A stretch of DNA of 64,000 nt from Levilactobacillus lanxiensis (GCF_016861655.1 NZ_BOLN01000007.1:1-64000), one strand, 5' to 3'; shown: positions 17,055 to 25,266, counted from the stretch's first letter. The notes: generated by a model not told the origin, from the sequence alone. A program made the numbers and translations.

Positions 17055-18014
17055 CTAGTTGACGATGTACAGGGGGTCTTCGCCCTTGTCAACGCGAACC
17101 GCGTTCTTGGCAACAATCGAAGCCATGGCGTCCCGTGCTTCAACCGTGGCGTTCCCCACGTGAGGCGTCAGGATAACGTTCTTCAGGCCCTTGAAGCCAT
17201 CGTCAACGTTAGGTTCTGCTTCGTAAACGTCCAAGGCCGCGCCAGCTAATTCGCCGGTTTGTAAGGCTTCCAGCAGGGCAGCTTCGTCAATGACGGGGCC
17301 CCGTGCGGCGTTGATCAGGTAAGCAGACTTCTTCATCTTCTTAAATTGTTGTGCGCCGATCATGTGATGCGTTTGGTCGTTTAATGGGCAATGTAAGGTG
17401 AGAACATCGCTCTTTTCCAAGACTTCATCCAAGGTGGCGTAGGTGGCGTTCAAACTACCTTCCGTAGCGGCATCTAGGGGATGACGTTGCGTGTAGATAA
17501 TCTTCATGTCAAAGGCCGCCATCCGCTTGGCAACGGCTTGGCCAATTTGACCCATACCAACGATCCCTAAGGTCTTGCCGGCCAGTTCGTGGCCCAGGAA
17601 GAAGAGTGGGGACCACCCGTCGAAGCCCTCGGTGCGCATCAGTTTGTCACCCTCAACCATCCGGTGAGCCAACGTAATAATCAAGCCAGTCGTGACTTCA
17701 GCGGTCGAAACCGTGGAAACCTTGGGCGTGTTGGTGACGGGGATGTTCTTGGAACGGGCGTAGGCGGCGTCAATGTTGTTGAAGCCGGCCCCATAGTTGG
17801 CAATAATCTTTAACTGAGGATCGGCATCGATAACGTCCTTGTCCACCTGAGTAGAAAGGGGCGTGATCAAATAATCCTTACCGACAATCCGCTTTAACAA
17901 CTCGTCCTTCGTGATTAATCCACTGCCAGAATAGCTTTCAACGTCAAGTCCGGCATCGTTTAAAATGTCCAAAGCTGACTGGGGAATTGGTGCAGTTACT
18001 AAAACACTGGTCAT
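17055..18014 (-). CDS. D-2-hydroxyacid dehydrogenase (NAD-dependent, glyoxylate/hydroxypyruvate-reductase-like)
   Basis: 319-aa cytosolic oxidoreductase that reduces 2-oxoacids to D-2-hydroxyacids with NAD(P)H. Substrate domain at both ends; Rossmann domain with GIVGMGQIGQAVAKR around residue 150. Catalytic Arg in INAARGPVIDE, Glu in YEAEP and His in LTPHVGNAT, in the expected order. The profile resembles GyaR-type dehydrogenases more than D-lactate dehydrogenase, but the true 2-oxoacid is unknown. ATG 18014 has AAGGAG 8 nt upstream; GTG 18023 would overlap that site. A cre-like site 41 bp upstream suggests CcpA control. Confidence 0.9.
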   Translation of the reverse strand: MTSVLVTAPIPQSALDILNDAGLDVESYSGSGLITKDELLKRIVGKDYLITPLSTQVDKDVIDADPQLKIIANYGAGFNNIDAAYARSKNIPVTNTPKVSTVSTAEVTTGLIITLAHRMVEGDKLMRTEGFDGWSPLFFLGHELAGKTLGIVGMGQIGQAVAKRMAAFDMKIIYTQRHPLDAATEGSLNATYATLDEVLEKSDVLTLHCPLNDQTHHMIGAQQFKKMKKSAYLINAARGPVIDEAALLEALQTGELAGAALDVYEAEPNVDDGFKGLKNVILTPHVGNATVEARDAMASIVAKNAVRVDKGEDPLYIVN

Positions 18015-18054
18015 GAGTGTCACTCCTTCAGTAAAATTTCATTTCACACGTCCA

Positions 18055-18069
18055 TTGTAACCGTTTTCA
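18055..18069. promoter_or_regulatory. Probable cre (CcpA) site
   Basis: TTGTAACCGTTTTCA fits WTGNAANCGNWNNCW and lies 41 bp before the dehydrogenase start, overlapping its likely promoter. Confidence 0.65.
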
Positions 18070-18164
18070 TAAGAGAAAGCATCCTCTGCTGAAATTTTTT
18101 TCGAAAAACGCCGCCAAACGTGGTAAGCTGTGAAAAGTAACTGGACCTGAAAGGGGAAGCGACT

Positions 18165-18371
18165 GTGAAAGTTTTAGCAATTATGTTGATCACCACCCTG
18201 ACCGCCGGATTAGTGGGCGGCACCATCTGGTTAATGTTGACACTGGCACTGGCCGCCTGGCTGGAGGTGCTGATTGGCGCCGTGGGTTTGGTGTTGGCGA
18301 CGATGATTAATTTGGCCATCTTCTGGTTTCTCTGGCCCCACCCAGCCCCCAGCGAAGACGACGAGGACTAA
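18165..18371 (+). CDS. Small two-TM membrane protein
   Basis: 68-aa protein with two hydrophobic segments (residues about 4-30 and 34-57) and an acidic tail ending SEDDED. No family recognised. GTG 18165 follows GGGGAAG at about 6 nt. Its last codons and TAA stop form one arm of the outer stem of repeat copy D, so the repeat is fused to the end of the reading frame. The gene could be real but depends on ribosome site and hydrophobicity pattern alone. Confidence 0.6.
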   Translation: MKVLAIMLITTLTAGLVGGTIWLMLTLALAAWLEVLIGAVGLVLATMINLAIFWFLWPHPAPSEDDED

Positions 18372-18666
18372 CTAGTTTGTCCCTCCGGACTGGTGAAAAT
18401 GAGCGCTGCTACGTTGGCGTGTAAGAGCGTTCCCGACGGCGGATTCAAAGTACCCGGCTATGGGGCCGGTTCCAGCCTTAGAAGCGGGCTTCCACCTCAA
18501 CTTTGAGCCTGAGGTACGGTCTCAAAGGTTGTCCCGTGGGCTAGGCTGGAAAATGACCCCAGCCAAGGCCACCGACACAGCCGGGCACTTTGATCCGCCT
18601 CTGGTCACTGACACGGTCCGTGCTGGTGCCTTTTCACCAGTTCTGCGGCTGACACTGGTTAGCTCC
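18365..18666 (+). repeat. Structured repeat, type I, copy D
   Basis: 302-bp copy. Outer stem GGACTAAC (18365-18372, containing the stop codon of the upstream small gene) pairs with GTTAGCTCC (18658-18666) with one bulge. Basal CTGGTGAAAA (18390-18399) pairs with TTTTCACCAG (18631-18640). Internal stems GGCGGATTCAAAGT against ACTTTGATCCGCC, CCCGGCT against AGCCGGG, and CAACTTTGAG against CTCAAAGGTTG are all formed. Confidence 0.85.
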
Positions 18667-18877
18667 AGTCGGTATGCCGCTGGTCTTCGATGGAAGGTAG
18701 GGGTGGGAGCCGTTCTGGATATTTGGTTATTTTCCTTCCTAATTGTGTTGCGTGATACTCAGGCACATTAGTGAGTGGACGAATCGACACTAGTTTAAGT
18801 TGATTGTTGTAAGTATGGGTGACTAACTAGATTACCACAAAACATATGTAGAAGAATCAGACAAGTAAAGGTCGATT

Positions 18878-19093
18878 GACCAAATTTCCGCTGTGTAAGC
18901 CGATAGGTCGAGAAAAATGGACTCAGCCGGGGGATTTTCTGAGAGGAACTCTCAGAAAATGGCGACTTTGAGACTCGTTTCTCAGAGGCTCAAAGCGAGT
19001 CCGGAGACCGATCTTTGGCTCCGGGCGTCCTGCCCCCAGCGTTCCAGACCATTTTTCTCGGCCGGCAAGGCGCGGCCAACGAGAAATTTGGTC
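18878..19093 (-). repeat. Structured repeat, type II, copy 5
   Basis: 216-bp element with perfect outer arms GACCAAATTTC (18878-18888) and GAAATTTGGTC (19083-19093) and perfect inner arms CGAGAAAAATGG (18909-18920) and CCATTTTTCTCG (19049-19060). Internal hairpins read on the minus strand: CCGGAG/CTCCGG, CTTTGAG/CTCAAAG, ATTTTCTGAGAG/CTCTCAGAAAAT, with GCTGGGGG pairing CCCCCGGC. It lacks the CGTTCCCGGCGG core of type I. Not adjacent to a same-strand gene end. Confidence 0.82.
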
Positions 19094-19137
19094 AAAAAAA
19101 GACCATTACGATAAGTCGCAATGGCCAAAGAGTAAGG

Positions 19138-19202
19138 TTACAACATAATTGGGGGATTATGTTGTAAAAAATTTCATCTACTTTGGGGGAGTAAAATGAA
19201 AT
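19138..19202 (+). other. Two tandem hairpins with GGGGG loops
   Basis: TTACAACATAAT (19138-19149) pairs perfectly with ATTATGTTGTAA (19156-19167) around a TGGGGG loop. Directly after, ATTTCAT...ATGAAAT (19170-19202) forms a second hairpin whose loop also holds TTTGGGGGAG. Weaker hairpins follow at about 19219-19265 (GAGG/CCTC, GTAAGT/ACTTAC). They lie in the 320-bp gap before the CPBP protease gene; no T-run follows the first. Could be a leader structure or a small RNA. Confidence 0.5.
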
Positions 19203-19419
19203 CTGTCTGTTGAATGAGGACAGAAGCCTCACGCGTAAGTAAGGTAAATCCAAACTTACCCGCAACTCTATAGTAGCGCATTCCTCAGAAAATTGCCATT
19301 AAAATATAAATATTTTGCTAAATTGATTGGCTAACGGTTGCGGACAACGCTTTGTGGTAGGCCACTGCCGATTACCCAGTTAGTTAGGCGAATCAACAAA
19401 AGTGAGAGGATGGTTTTAC

Positions 19420-20100
19420 GTGTCAGAAAAAACGTTAAAAGTGGGTAGTTTCACGGTTTGGCTGTGGGTGATCCTACTCGTCATTATTTTAAATATCGTA
19501 CAATTGCCGTTGGTTTTCTTGGGTAACGGAACGATAGCTGTACGCCTATTGTGGTCGGTCGTTTACCTGGTTGGGTTCGCGGCAGTCATCATCTTGGGAC
19601 TGTGGGTCTACCACCGGGTTCATCCGGTTAAATATCAGCGATTGGTGGCGAAGGATTGGTGGTTGATGGTACGGGGCTACGTCTTCGTGATTGTCGCTCA
19701 GATTCTCTTGGGATTACTTAACAACCTGTTCTATCATCAAACGAGTACGGCCAATAACCAGGCAATCGCGTCCTTCATGAATCAGGGCCCCTGGACATTG
19801 GTTCTGTTGAGTTTGACGGCGGTTCTGGCGAGTCCCATCATTGAAGAGGTGACCTTCCGGGGCCTGCTGGTCGATGGCTGTTTCCCGGCCAACATGTTTT
19901 GGGTGCCTATCGTGGTCAGTGGGGTGGCCTTTTCCATCGTGCATATGAGCAGTAACCCCATCAGCTGGCTGATCTACGCGGTCATGGGCGGCACGTTTGC
20001 CTACGTTTATAAGCGGACCGGTAAGCTGCAGAGTACGATTATCCTGCACGGGTTCAACAACCTGATTGCCGTGGGCGCCATGTTGCTGTCCTTACATTAG
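19420..20100 (+). CDS. CPBP family intramembrane metalloprotease
   Basis: 226-aa polytopic membrane protein of the CPBP (Abi/CAAX protease) family. In lactobacilli such genes often accompany bacteriocin loci as immunity proteins, but no bacteriocin is near. Motif 1 EEVTFRGLL carries the Glu-Glu and Arg; motif 2 is FSIVHMSSN with His; motif 3 is ILHGFNNL. Six to eight hydrophobic segments. GTG 19420 is favoured because GAGAGGA lies 9 nt upstream, rather than in-frame GTG 19402. Preceded by the G-loop hairpins and followed by a terminator. Confidence 0.9.
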   Translation: MSEKTLKVGSFTVWLWVILLVIILNIVQLPLVFLGNGTIAVRLLWSVVYLVGFAAVIILGLWVYHRVHPVKYQRLVAKDWWLMVRGYVFVIVAQILLGLLNNLFYHQTSTANNQAIASFMNQGPWTLVLLSLTAVLASPIIEEVTFRGLLVDGCFPANMFWVPIVVSGVAFSIVHMSSNPISWLIYAVMGGTFAYVYKRTGKLQSTIILHGFNNLIAVGAMLLSLH

Positions 20101-20123
20101 ATTGCGTAAGCTAACGTAAAATT

Positions 20124-20176
20124 AAAGCCGTTCTCGTGACGAAGCTACTTGCTTTGTCGACGGGGACGGCTTTTTT
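20124..20176 (+). terminator. Intrinsic terminator
   Basis: AAAGCCGTTCTCGTGAC pairs with GTCGACGGGGACGGCTTT (with bulges), then TTTT; it ends the CPBP gene. Confidence 0.82.
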
Positions 20177-20207
20177 GGTGCATCTACAGATGGGGTTCTT
20201 CAGAGAT

Positions 20208-20248
20208 AGAAAAAATCCGGTCAACCTCGTGGGAGGATGATCCGGATT
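20208..20248 (-). terminator. Intrinsic terminator
   Basis: On the minus strand AATCCGG pairs with CCGGATT, followed by T-rich sequence; it ends the MarR gene. Confidence 0.72.
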
Positions 20249-20251
20249 CTG

Positions 20252-20731
20252 TTAAGCTTGTTTATCGACTTGCTTAGCAATCTTGCGTTCTTGGCTGACC
20301 GTATCGAGTTGACTCTTGACGGTGACCAGTTCGCTCATCATGCTATCAATTTCGTCGTTGCTCATACCCAACAACGTTTGGCATTGGCCGATACGTGCAT
20401 AGACTTCGTCACGTTTTTCTTCGGCCATTTCGGTCAGGTGGATGAGGACTTGACGTTCGTCAGTCCGACTCCGGACCCGTTCGACCCAGCCCTGCTTTTC
20501 CAATCGCTTGAGGAGGGGCGTTAACGTCCCACTATCCAGCTCGAGGCGCTCACCTAGTTGGTGGACGGTGAGCGGTGCATCTTCCCACAACACCAGCATC
20601 GCGATGTATTGCGGATAAGTTAAACCAAAGGGTGCCAAGGCGCTTTGGTAAAAATGGTTAAACTTCTTGCTGGCAGCATAAATGGAGAAACACAGCTGTT
20701 CATCCAGTAGAATTGGGGTAACTTTCGGCAT
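20252..20731 (-). CDS. MarR family regulator, OhrR-like
   Basis: 159-aa winged-helix repressor. The N-terminus [20 protein letters not shown] places a Cys at residue 14, matching the reactive Cys of OhrR-type peroxide sensors; the recognition helix region is [23 protein letters not shown] and the wing follows with [10 protein letters not shown]. OhrR usually controls an organic hydroperoxide reductase; no ohr gene is in this window, so the target may be itself or a distant gene. ATG 20731 follows AAAGGAGG. A palindromic site lies 34 bp upstream. Confidence 0.9.
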   Translation of the reverse strand: MPKVTPILLDEQLCFSIYAASKKFNHFYQSALAPFGLTYPQYIAMLVLWEDAPLTVHQLGERLELDSGTLTPLLKRLEKQGWVERVRSRTDERQVLIHLTEMAEEKRDEVYARIGQCQTLLGMSNDEIDSMMSELVTVKSQLDTVSQERKIAKQVDKQA

Positions 20732-20764
20732 GGCACAGGCCTCCTTTCAATTACTTTCCAGAGT

Positions 20765-20783
20765 ATTGTATACAATTAAATTG
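20765..20783. promoter_or_regulatory. Probable OhrR-type operator
   Basis: Contains the perfect palindrome ATTGTATACAAT (20765-20776) and TACAATTAAATTG (20771-20783), close to the B. subtilis OhrR box TACAATTNAATTGTA. It lies 34 bp before the MarR gene, suiting autoregulation. Confidence 0.6.
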
Positions 20784-21331
20784 CCGCGTGCAAGTAATCG
20801 ACCTCTCATTTAAGTCAATTGTTGGTATTATCAACCAGAGAAAGTTAGATAACTTGCCCCAGGTTGACAATAACGTAACGCCTAAACAATTATATAGCAT
20901 ATCTACTGGTAAGTTCAATGATTATTGATGAAATAAGTTTTTGCTATTAGTAAATTAGAGTCTAGACAACCAGTTGGTACCAGGTCTCTCTGCCGTTACC
21001 AGTAATCAACACGTTCATGCAGAATTGTTTATTTTAAATCGGGACACTGATTTCGTCATGGTGACGAATCGGAAAAAGTGACACGTTTCTTAAATGAAAA
21101 ACTAAGTTAGTTAATCGAAAAAACTCTATCGCTAAGTATAGCAGAGAATCTGTAAAAGAAAAGTAAAATTAGTGAAATTACTAAATGTAAGCGTGATTAG
21201 CTGGGGATGATGAGACGATAAATAATCACAATGTAAACCGGTTATCAGATGATAGTTTGATTGAATATAACGGCTAGTTTATGCTGAGAATGAAACACGA
21301 CAACATTGGTTTTTCCCCTATACGGTTTACC
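20784..21331. other. AT-rich intergenic stretch, no gene seen
   Basis: About 550 bp without a supported gene or repeat copy. One perfect hairpin arm pair, GATTCGTCAC/GTGACGAATC-like, occurs at about 21050-21070 (GATTTCGTCATGGTGACGAATC region). Nothing else identifiable. Confidence 0.4.
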
Positions 21332-21359
21332 TTGATATTTACGTAGGATACGTTACAAT
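21332..21359 (+). promoter_or_regulatory. Promoter of the LPXTG surface protein
   Basis: TTGATA, 16-bp spacer, TACAAT. The resulting leader of about 180 nt begins with an AATGTGG/CCACATT hairpin (21357-21386). Confidence 0.6.
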
Positions 21360-21543
21360 GTGGGTGTAGAGTTGTTTATCCACATTAGCAGATATGTGAG
21401 GAAATGGTTTGGCACCTTTCTCAAAGCAATGGGGTAGATAACCAGAACAGTTTGCGGATGCTGTTCGGGGATTCATGGATAAGATGTGCTTACTAGGGAA
21501 GGGCAACTGCTGAGAAGCAGAAACTACAAGGAGGTAGCGAACC

Positions 21544-23940
21544 ATGAAACACGCAGTGATCGGTGAAGCTAAGGAACATTACAAGGCTTATAAGGCAGGC
21601 AAACAGTGGATTTACGCTTGTATCACAGTTGTTGCTGTCGGTTTGGGCTTGGCGGGGGCCAACGTTGGTACGGCGCAAGCGGCAACAACTCCAGAAGCTG
21701 AACCAGCTGCGAGTCAAGTGGTTGAGACACCAGCGGCGGAAACGCCAGCGGACGACGTGACGGTTCCTGAGAAGCAAAACGAGGAACCGGCGGGTGACAA
21801 GCCAGTTGTTCAAGAACCGGTGGATAAAGATGATGTCGAAAATGAAAACGATTCCAACGATGACGTGAATATGCCCAAGACTGACGTGAAGGATGACGTC
21901 AAGGCGGGTGAAGAAACTAATGGACAAACGGAACAGGAGAAACCTGCTACTGGGGAGCAGGACGTTAAGACACCTGGGACAACGGTGACTGATCCGACAA
22001 CGACTGAACCAGATAAGGTTGTAAAGACGGATGACACACATGTTGCTGTCACCCCAAACGATTCCATTAAGCCCGCGACACCGCCAGTACAAAAAAAGAT
22101 GTTTATGATGGCTCGGGCGGCGGTTGCACCGGTAATCACTCGTTGGCCTAATACCTTGCCGATTGTTCACGTTGACTATACCGCGGAATGGTGGGACAAC
22201 GTTAACGGGAAAAATGCTGCTGAATGGATGCCAGATGCGAACTTGCGGCAAGCAATTGAGGGGTCAATTAATCAAGCATACAGTCTATATGGAGACTATT
22301 TAGTAACTGACGAAAACTTATGGACGTTTGCTGGGTTTGATGGTAATGATTATTACAGCCATGGTGTCGATATTTATAACAGTCAAATTAAGGGGCCAAT
22401 TGCGACTCTTGAAGGATTGCAGTACTTTACGAACCTGAGACAAATTGAATTGAGCGATGCAGTCCCGCTATCAGGAATGATTGATTTCTCATTCGCCCCT
22501 AATTTAAATAACTTCAGAATCTATAACGAGAGCCACACACCTGCAGGTTGGAATGTGTCAGCCGACTATGTTCTGTCGCACTTCTTTAGCAAAAATCAGA
22601 ACCTACAATACCTTTGGTTGAATAATCTTAACCTTACGGGAAGTTTCCCAGACACGTCTAACAACCCAAACCTTTATTATATTAGTTTGGATGACAATCA
22701 GCTCACGGGGAGCATCCCTGATTTAAGTAATTTACGTGATTTAATGGAAGTCAATATTGATAATAATCAGATGAGCGGTCAATTGCCGGATATGACTAAT
22801 TGGACGATTGATGCCTTACATGCAGGAGGGAATCGTTTTAGCGGGGAATTACCAGATATTAGTATGTTGGGTGCTTTGGACTATTCTAATAATATGATTT
22901 CTACTGGGATTACGCCGGGGTCTTATACTGGATTCGTCGTAAGTAGCGGACAAAGTCTGGTCAATAAACACTACACATTAACCAACGGAAATAATAGTTT
23001 CGATCCCACCCAAGGAACCTTCTCTAAATTTATCAATTTCTCAACGGGTGAAACTGACAATAACGTTCAGTTAGAACCTGGAACCTTTAAGAACGGTAAT
23101 ATCGTTGTGTACTCCACTGAAGGTACTGAAGGAGTCACGGACCATAATGCCTGGGCGGCGGATAAGGTTGATGCCTCTGACTGGTTTACCATTAAGGCCA
23201 ATCCAGACAACCCAATGGGATTCCTGTTGGTTGCTAAGCCTGGTGTTAAGACTGGAAACTACGTGATTAAGGTTGTTACAAAAGGTGGAAGTAGCCGGGA
23301 CACGAGTGCCTGGATTGATTTCTCTGTAACCAATAAGATGACGAATACGGTAACGCCAGTGACACCTAATACGCCGGAACCAGATGCTAAGACCGGGACG
23401 ATTACGGTTATCAGTGTCAGTGATAAGGGTAAAGTGCTTAAGACCCAAACGATTGCAGGTAACATTGGGGACACCTTCAACATCGACGCCCCAAGTATCG
23501 CCGGCTACAAGGTCACGGGCAACGCGACCGCCACCGGGACCTACACGGCGGACGGACAGACGATTACCTTCACCTACACGAGTGATGGCACCGTCCAAAA
23601 CGGCGGGGACGCCGCCACGATTGACGACACGACGCCAACTGACAAGGTGACGGCCAAGACCACCAAGGGTGGCGCAGCCGATACGCTGACGGGGACTAAA
23701 CAGGGGACCAAACAAACCCAGCAAGCCGCCAGTCAGAAGCAAGCACCAGTGACGACGCTCAAGGCCAGTGGTCAAGCGGCCACGGTCACCCCAACGGCAA
23801 CGCCAGCCACTGACAAGCAGGTCAACAAGACCGTCTTACCACAAACGAATGAAAGCAATGGAAACTACGTCTTAGCCGGCATTGCCACCTTGATTGGTGC
23901 GCTGGGTCTCGCCGGCCTCAAGTTAAGAAAACGTGGGTAA
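21544..23940 (+). CDS. LPXTG-anchored surface protein with LRR and MucBP domains
   Basis: 798-aa cell-wall protein, probably an adhesin. Residues 13-21 carry the KxYKxGKxW signal motif (KAYKAGKQW) and cleavage is likely near AQA-AT. A Pro/Thr/Glu/Asp-rich linker runs to about residue 185. Next is a domain with leucine-rich repeats of the form LTGSIPDLSNL (LTGSFPD, LTGSIPD, MSGQLPD, FSGELPD), then an Ig-like region (NKMTNTVTP), one MucBP-like domain (about 620-680), a Thr/Gln/Ala-rich stalk and LPQTN (765-769) with a hydrophobic stretch and RKRG tail; LPQTxE is the sortase A variant common in L. plantarum-like species. AAGGAGG precedes ATG 21544. Base composition shifts from AT-rich over the LRRs to GC-rich after about 23440. 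Confidence 0.92.
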   Translation: MKHAVIGEAKEHYKAYKAGKQWIYACITVVAVGLGLAGANVGTAQAATTPEAEPAASQVVETPAAETPADDVTVPEKQNEEPAGDKPVVQEPVDKDDVENENDSNDDVNMPKTDVKDDVKAGEETNGQTEQEKPATGEQDVKTPGTTVTDPTTTEPDKVVKTDDTHVAVTPNDSIKPATPPVQKKMFMMARAAVAPVITRWPNTLPIVHVDYTAEWWDNVNGKNAAEWMPDANLRQAIEGSINQAYSLYGDYLVTDENLWTFAGFDGNDYYSHGVDIYNSQIKGPIATLEGLQYFTNLRQIELSDAVPLSGMIDFSFAPNLNNFRIYNESHTPAGWNVSADYVLSHFFSKNQNLQYLWLNNLNLTGSFPDTSNNPNLYYISLDDNQLTGSIPDLSNLRDLMEVNIDNNQMSGQLPDMTNWTIDALHAGGNRFSGELPDISMLGALDYSNNMISTGITPGSYTGFVVSSGQSLVNKHYTLTNGNNSFDPTQGTFSKFINFSTGETDNNVQLEPGTFKNGNIVVYSTEGTEGVTDHNAWAADKVDASDWFTIKANPDNPMGFLLVAKPGVKTGNYVIKVVTKGGSSRDTSAWIDFSVTNKMTNTVTPVTPNTPEPDAKTGTITVISVSDKGKVLKTQTIAGNIGDTFNIDAPSIAGYKVTGNATATGTYTADGQTITFTYTSDGTVQNGGDAATIDDTTPTDKVTAKTTKGGAADTLTGTKQGTKQTQQAASQKQAPVTTLKASGQAATVTPTATPATDKQVNKTVLPQTNESNGNYVLAGIATLIGALGLAGLKLRKRG

Positions 23941-23975
23941 GTCTCTATAGTCAAAAATGGTATCGCTTTCAAATG

Positions 23976-24005
23976 AAAGCACTGGCCGTTAAGCCGGTGC
24001 TTTTT
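23976..24005 (+). terminator. Intrinsic terminator
   Basis: AAAGCACTGGC pairs with GCCGGTGCTTT, then TT; it ends the surface protein gene. The rest of the gap to 24272 holds only the promoter listed next. Confidence 0.83.
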
Positions 24006-24218
24006 GGTATGCAGGCACAACGAATTGGGCACTGGTAAGTTAGATAAACGGTTAAACGGCCGTGAAATAGGCCTGAGTAACGCCACTAACAGTTAACTGT
24101 GATATTTTAGACTTGTTCCTAATCCTGATGGGGACGGTAATATAAGGCCACCGGCGGTAGGATTGACCGTTGGTGGTTTTGTTTCGGCCAAATTTTGACA
24201 CGAAATGGGGGATACCCA

Positions 24219-24247
24219 TTGTTCCCGTCGCAATGACCCGGTATACT
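24219..24247 (+). promoter_or_regulatory. Promoter of the VanZ-like gene
   Basis: TTGTTC, 17-bp spacer, TATACT, ending 25 bp before the ATG at 24272. Confidence 0.55.
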
Positions 24248-24271
24248 GGGATTATTGAGGAGGCCTGGTCG

Positions 24272-24775
24272 ATGGGACGTTGGATACCCTACATAGTTGT
24301 GAGTCTCATTTGGCTGGCCCTTAGTTGGCACGCCGCGGCGCAGCACCACTACCGGCGCCTGCTTTGGTGGCTGGGGTGCTGGGGCTTAGCGACACTGACC
24401 TGGACCCCCGTGGCGTTTTCGTTTGGTAGCGACACGGTGGGCCAGGTCACCACGCACTGGATTGCTGGGGGCATCTGGGTTCTCCGGCCGTTCGAGCGGG
24501 CCAGCATGGACACGTCCTTTTGGTTAAATATCGTCATGACGATGCCCCAGGGGATGTTGCTGGGCCTGAATTGGCCGCGTTTGCGTTGGCCGCAGTGGCT
24601 GTTAGCGGGACTAGCGACTGGCTTGACCCTGGAAACGGGGCAGGCCATAGGCAATTGGCTGGTGAGTCTGGGCCGGTGGGTCGACATCAATGACGTGTTG
24701 ACCAACTGTCTAGGCATCGTGTTAGGCGCCGGACTCATGTGGTGGGTGCGTCAACGCACTCAGGTTAGAAAATAA
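24272..24775 (+). CDS. VanZ-like membrane protein
   Basis: 167-aa membrane protein with four or five hydrophobic segments. The conserved VanZ-like signature is at the end: LETGQAIGNWLVSLGRWVDINDVLTNCLGIVLG, with the E-x-x-Q and D-x-x-D-x-x-x-N pattern. VanZ gives low teicoplanin resistance in enterococci, but most chromosomal VanZ-like proteins have no known role. ATG 24272 follows GAGGAGG at 9 nt; upstream in-frame starts lack such a site. The small gene at 24789 follows after 13 bp and is probably co-transcribed. Confidence 0.85.
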   Translation: MGRWIPYIVVSLIWLALSWHAAAQHHYRRLLWWLGCWGLATLTWTPVAFSFGSDTVGQVTTHWIAGGIWVLRPFERASMDTSFWLNIVMTMPQGMLLGLNWPRLRWPQWLLAGLATGLTLETGQAIGNWLVSLGRWVDINDVLTNCLGIVLGAGLMWWVRQRTQVRK

Positions 24776-24788
24776 GGGGGAGATAAAA

Positions 24789-25082
24789 GTGTTTATGACA
24801 ACTGGTGGGCTCAACCGGGCGCACGCGATTCAAGGAATCTTAACGGCGACGACGAGCACCATGCTCCGGTCGGAAAAACCGGATGAATTTTCATTGTTTG
24901 ATAAATTATTCGATGAGGCCAAGCAAAAATTAATGCAGCAGGCCCAAGACACGGATGCCGATGGCTTGATCGAGGTTCGCTTCAATACCGAGGTCGTCCG
25001 CATGAGCGTGGCCCCGAAGTTTTTGGTCGTTCACGCCTATGGAACCGCAGTAAAATTTCCAAAATCAAAAAAAGTTGAATAA
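24789..25082 (+). CDS. Divergent YbjQ/UPF0145-like protein
   Basis: 97-aa soluble protein. The first residues FMTTGGLNRAHAIQGILTATTST, a helix with FDEAKQKLMQQAQDTDADGLIEVRF, and the final VVHAYGTAVKF follow the layout of UPF0145, whose clear member lies at 4524-4844, but the family's N-terminal consensus is eroded. GTG 24789 has GGGGGAG 6 nt upstream; ATG 24795 is an alternative. Downstream of the VanZ-like gene, upstream of tRNA-Leu. Confidence 0.75.
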   Translation: MFMTTGGLNRAHAIQGILTATTSTMLRSEKPDEFSLFDKLFDEAKQKLMQQAQDTDADGLIEVRFNTEVVRMSVAPKFLVVHAYGTAVKFPKSKKVE

Positions 25083-25134
25083 AGGGGTTCCCTTTTATAC
25101 AACTTTAGTGTAATATATTATTTGTTGTTGAGTT

Positions 25135-25218
25135 GCCCCGATGGCGGAACTGGCAGACGCGCAGCGTTCAGGTCGCTGTTTGAGTGATCAAGTACAGGTT
25201 CGAATCCTGCTCGGGGCA
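25135..25218 (+). tRNA. tRNA-Leu (CAG)
   Basis: 84-nt class II tRNA. Acceptor GCCCCGA pairs with TCGGGGC; stem CAGCG/CGCTG encloses TTCAGGT, anticodon CAG. Followed by its own terminator; argS1 begins 259 bp downstream. Confidence 0.96.
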
Positions 25219-25233
25219 TCATGGATAACTTTT

Positions 25234-25266
25234 AAAAAGCAGTTCGCGAAAGCGAGCTGCTTTTTT
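25234..25266 (+). terminator. Intrinsic terminator of tRNA-Leu
   Basis: AAAAGCAGTTCGC pairs with GCGAGCTGCTTTT, loop GAAA, then T-run. Confidence 0.88.

Noticed and set aside
18365-19093. Insertion sequence remnant
   Set aside because: No transposase fragment or target duplication is visible; the inverted ends covary between copies, unlike IS ends. A MITE mobilised in trans remains possible.
21493-22251. 252-residue open frame on the minus strand of the LPXTG gene
   Set aside because: It lies opposite the well-supported surface protein, has an unnatural Arg/Phe/Cys-rich composition and no ribosome site.
24149-24182. Hairpin CCACCGGCGGT/ACCGTTGGTGG with T-rich tail
   Set aside because: A terminator already ends the upstream gene at 24005 and no gene ends here; a role could not be supported.
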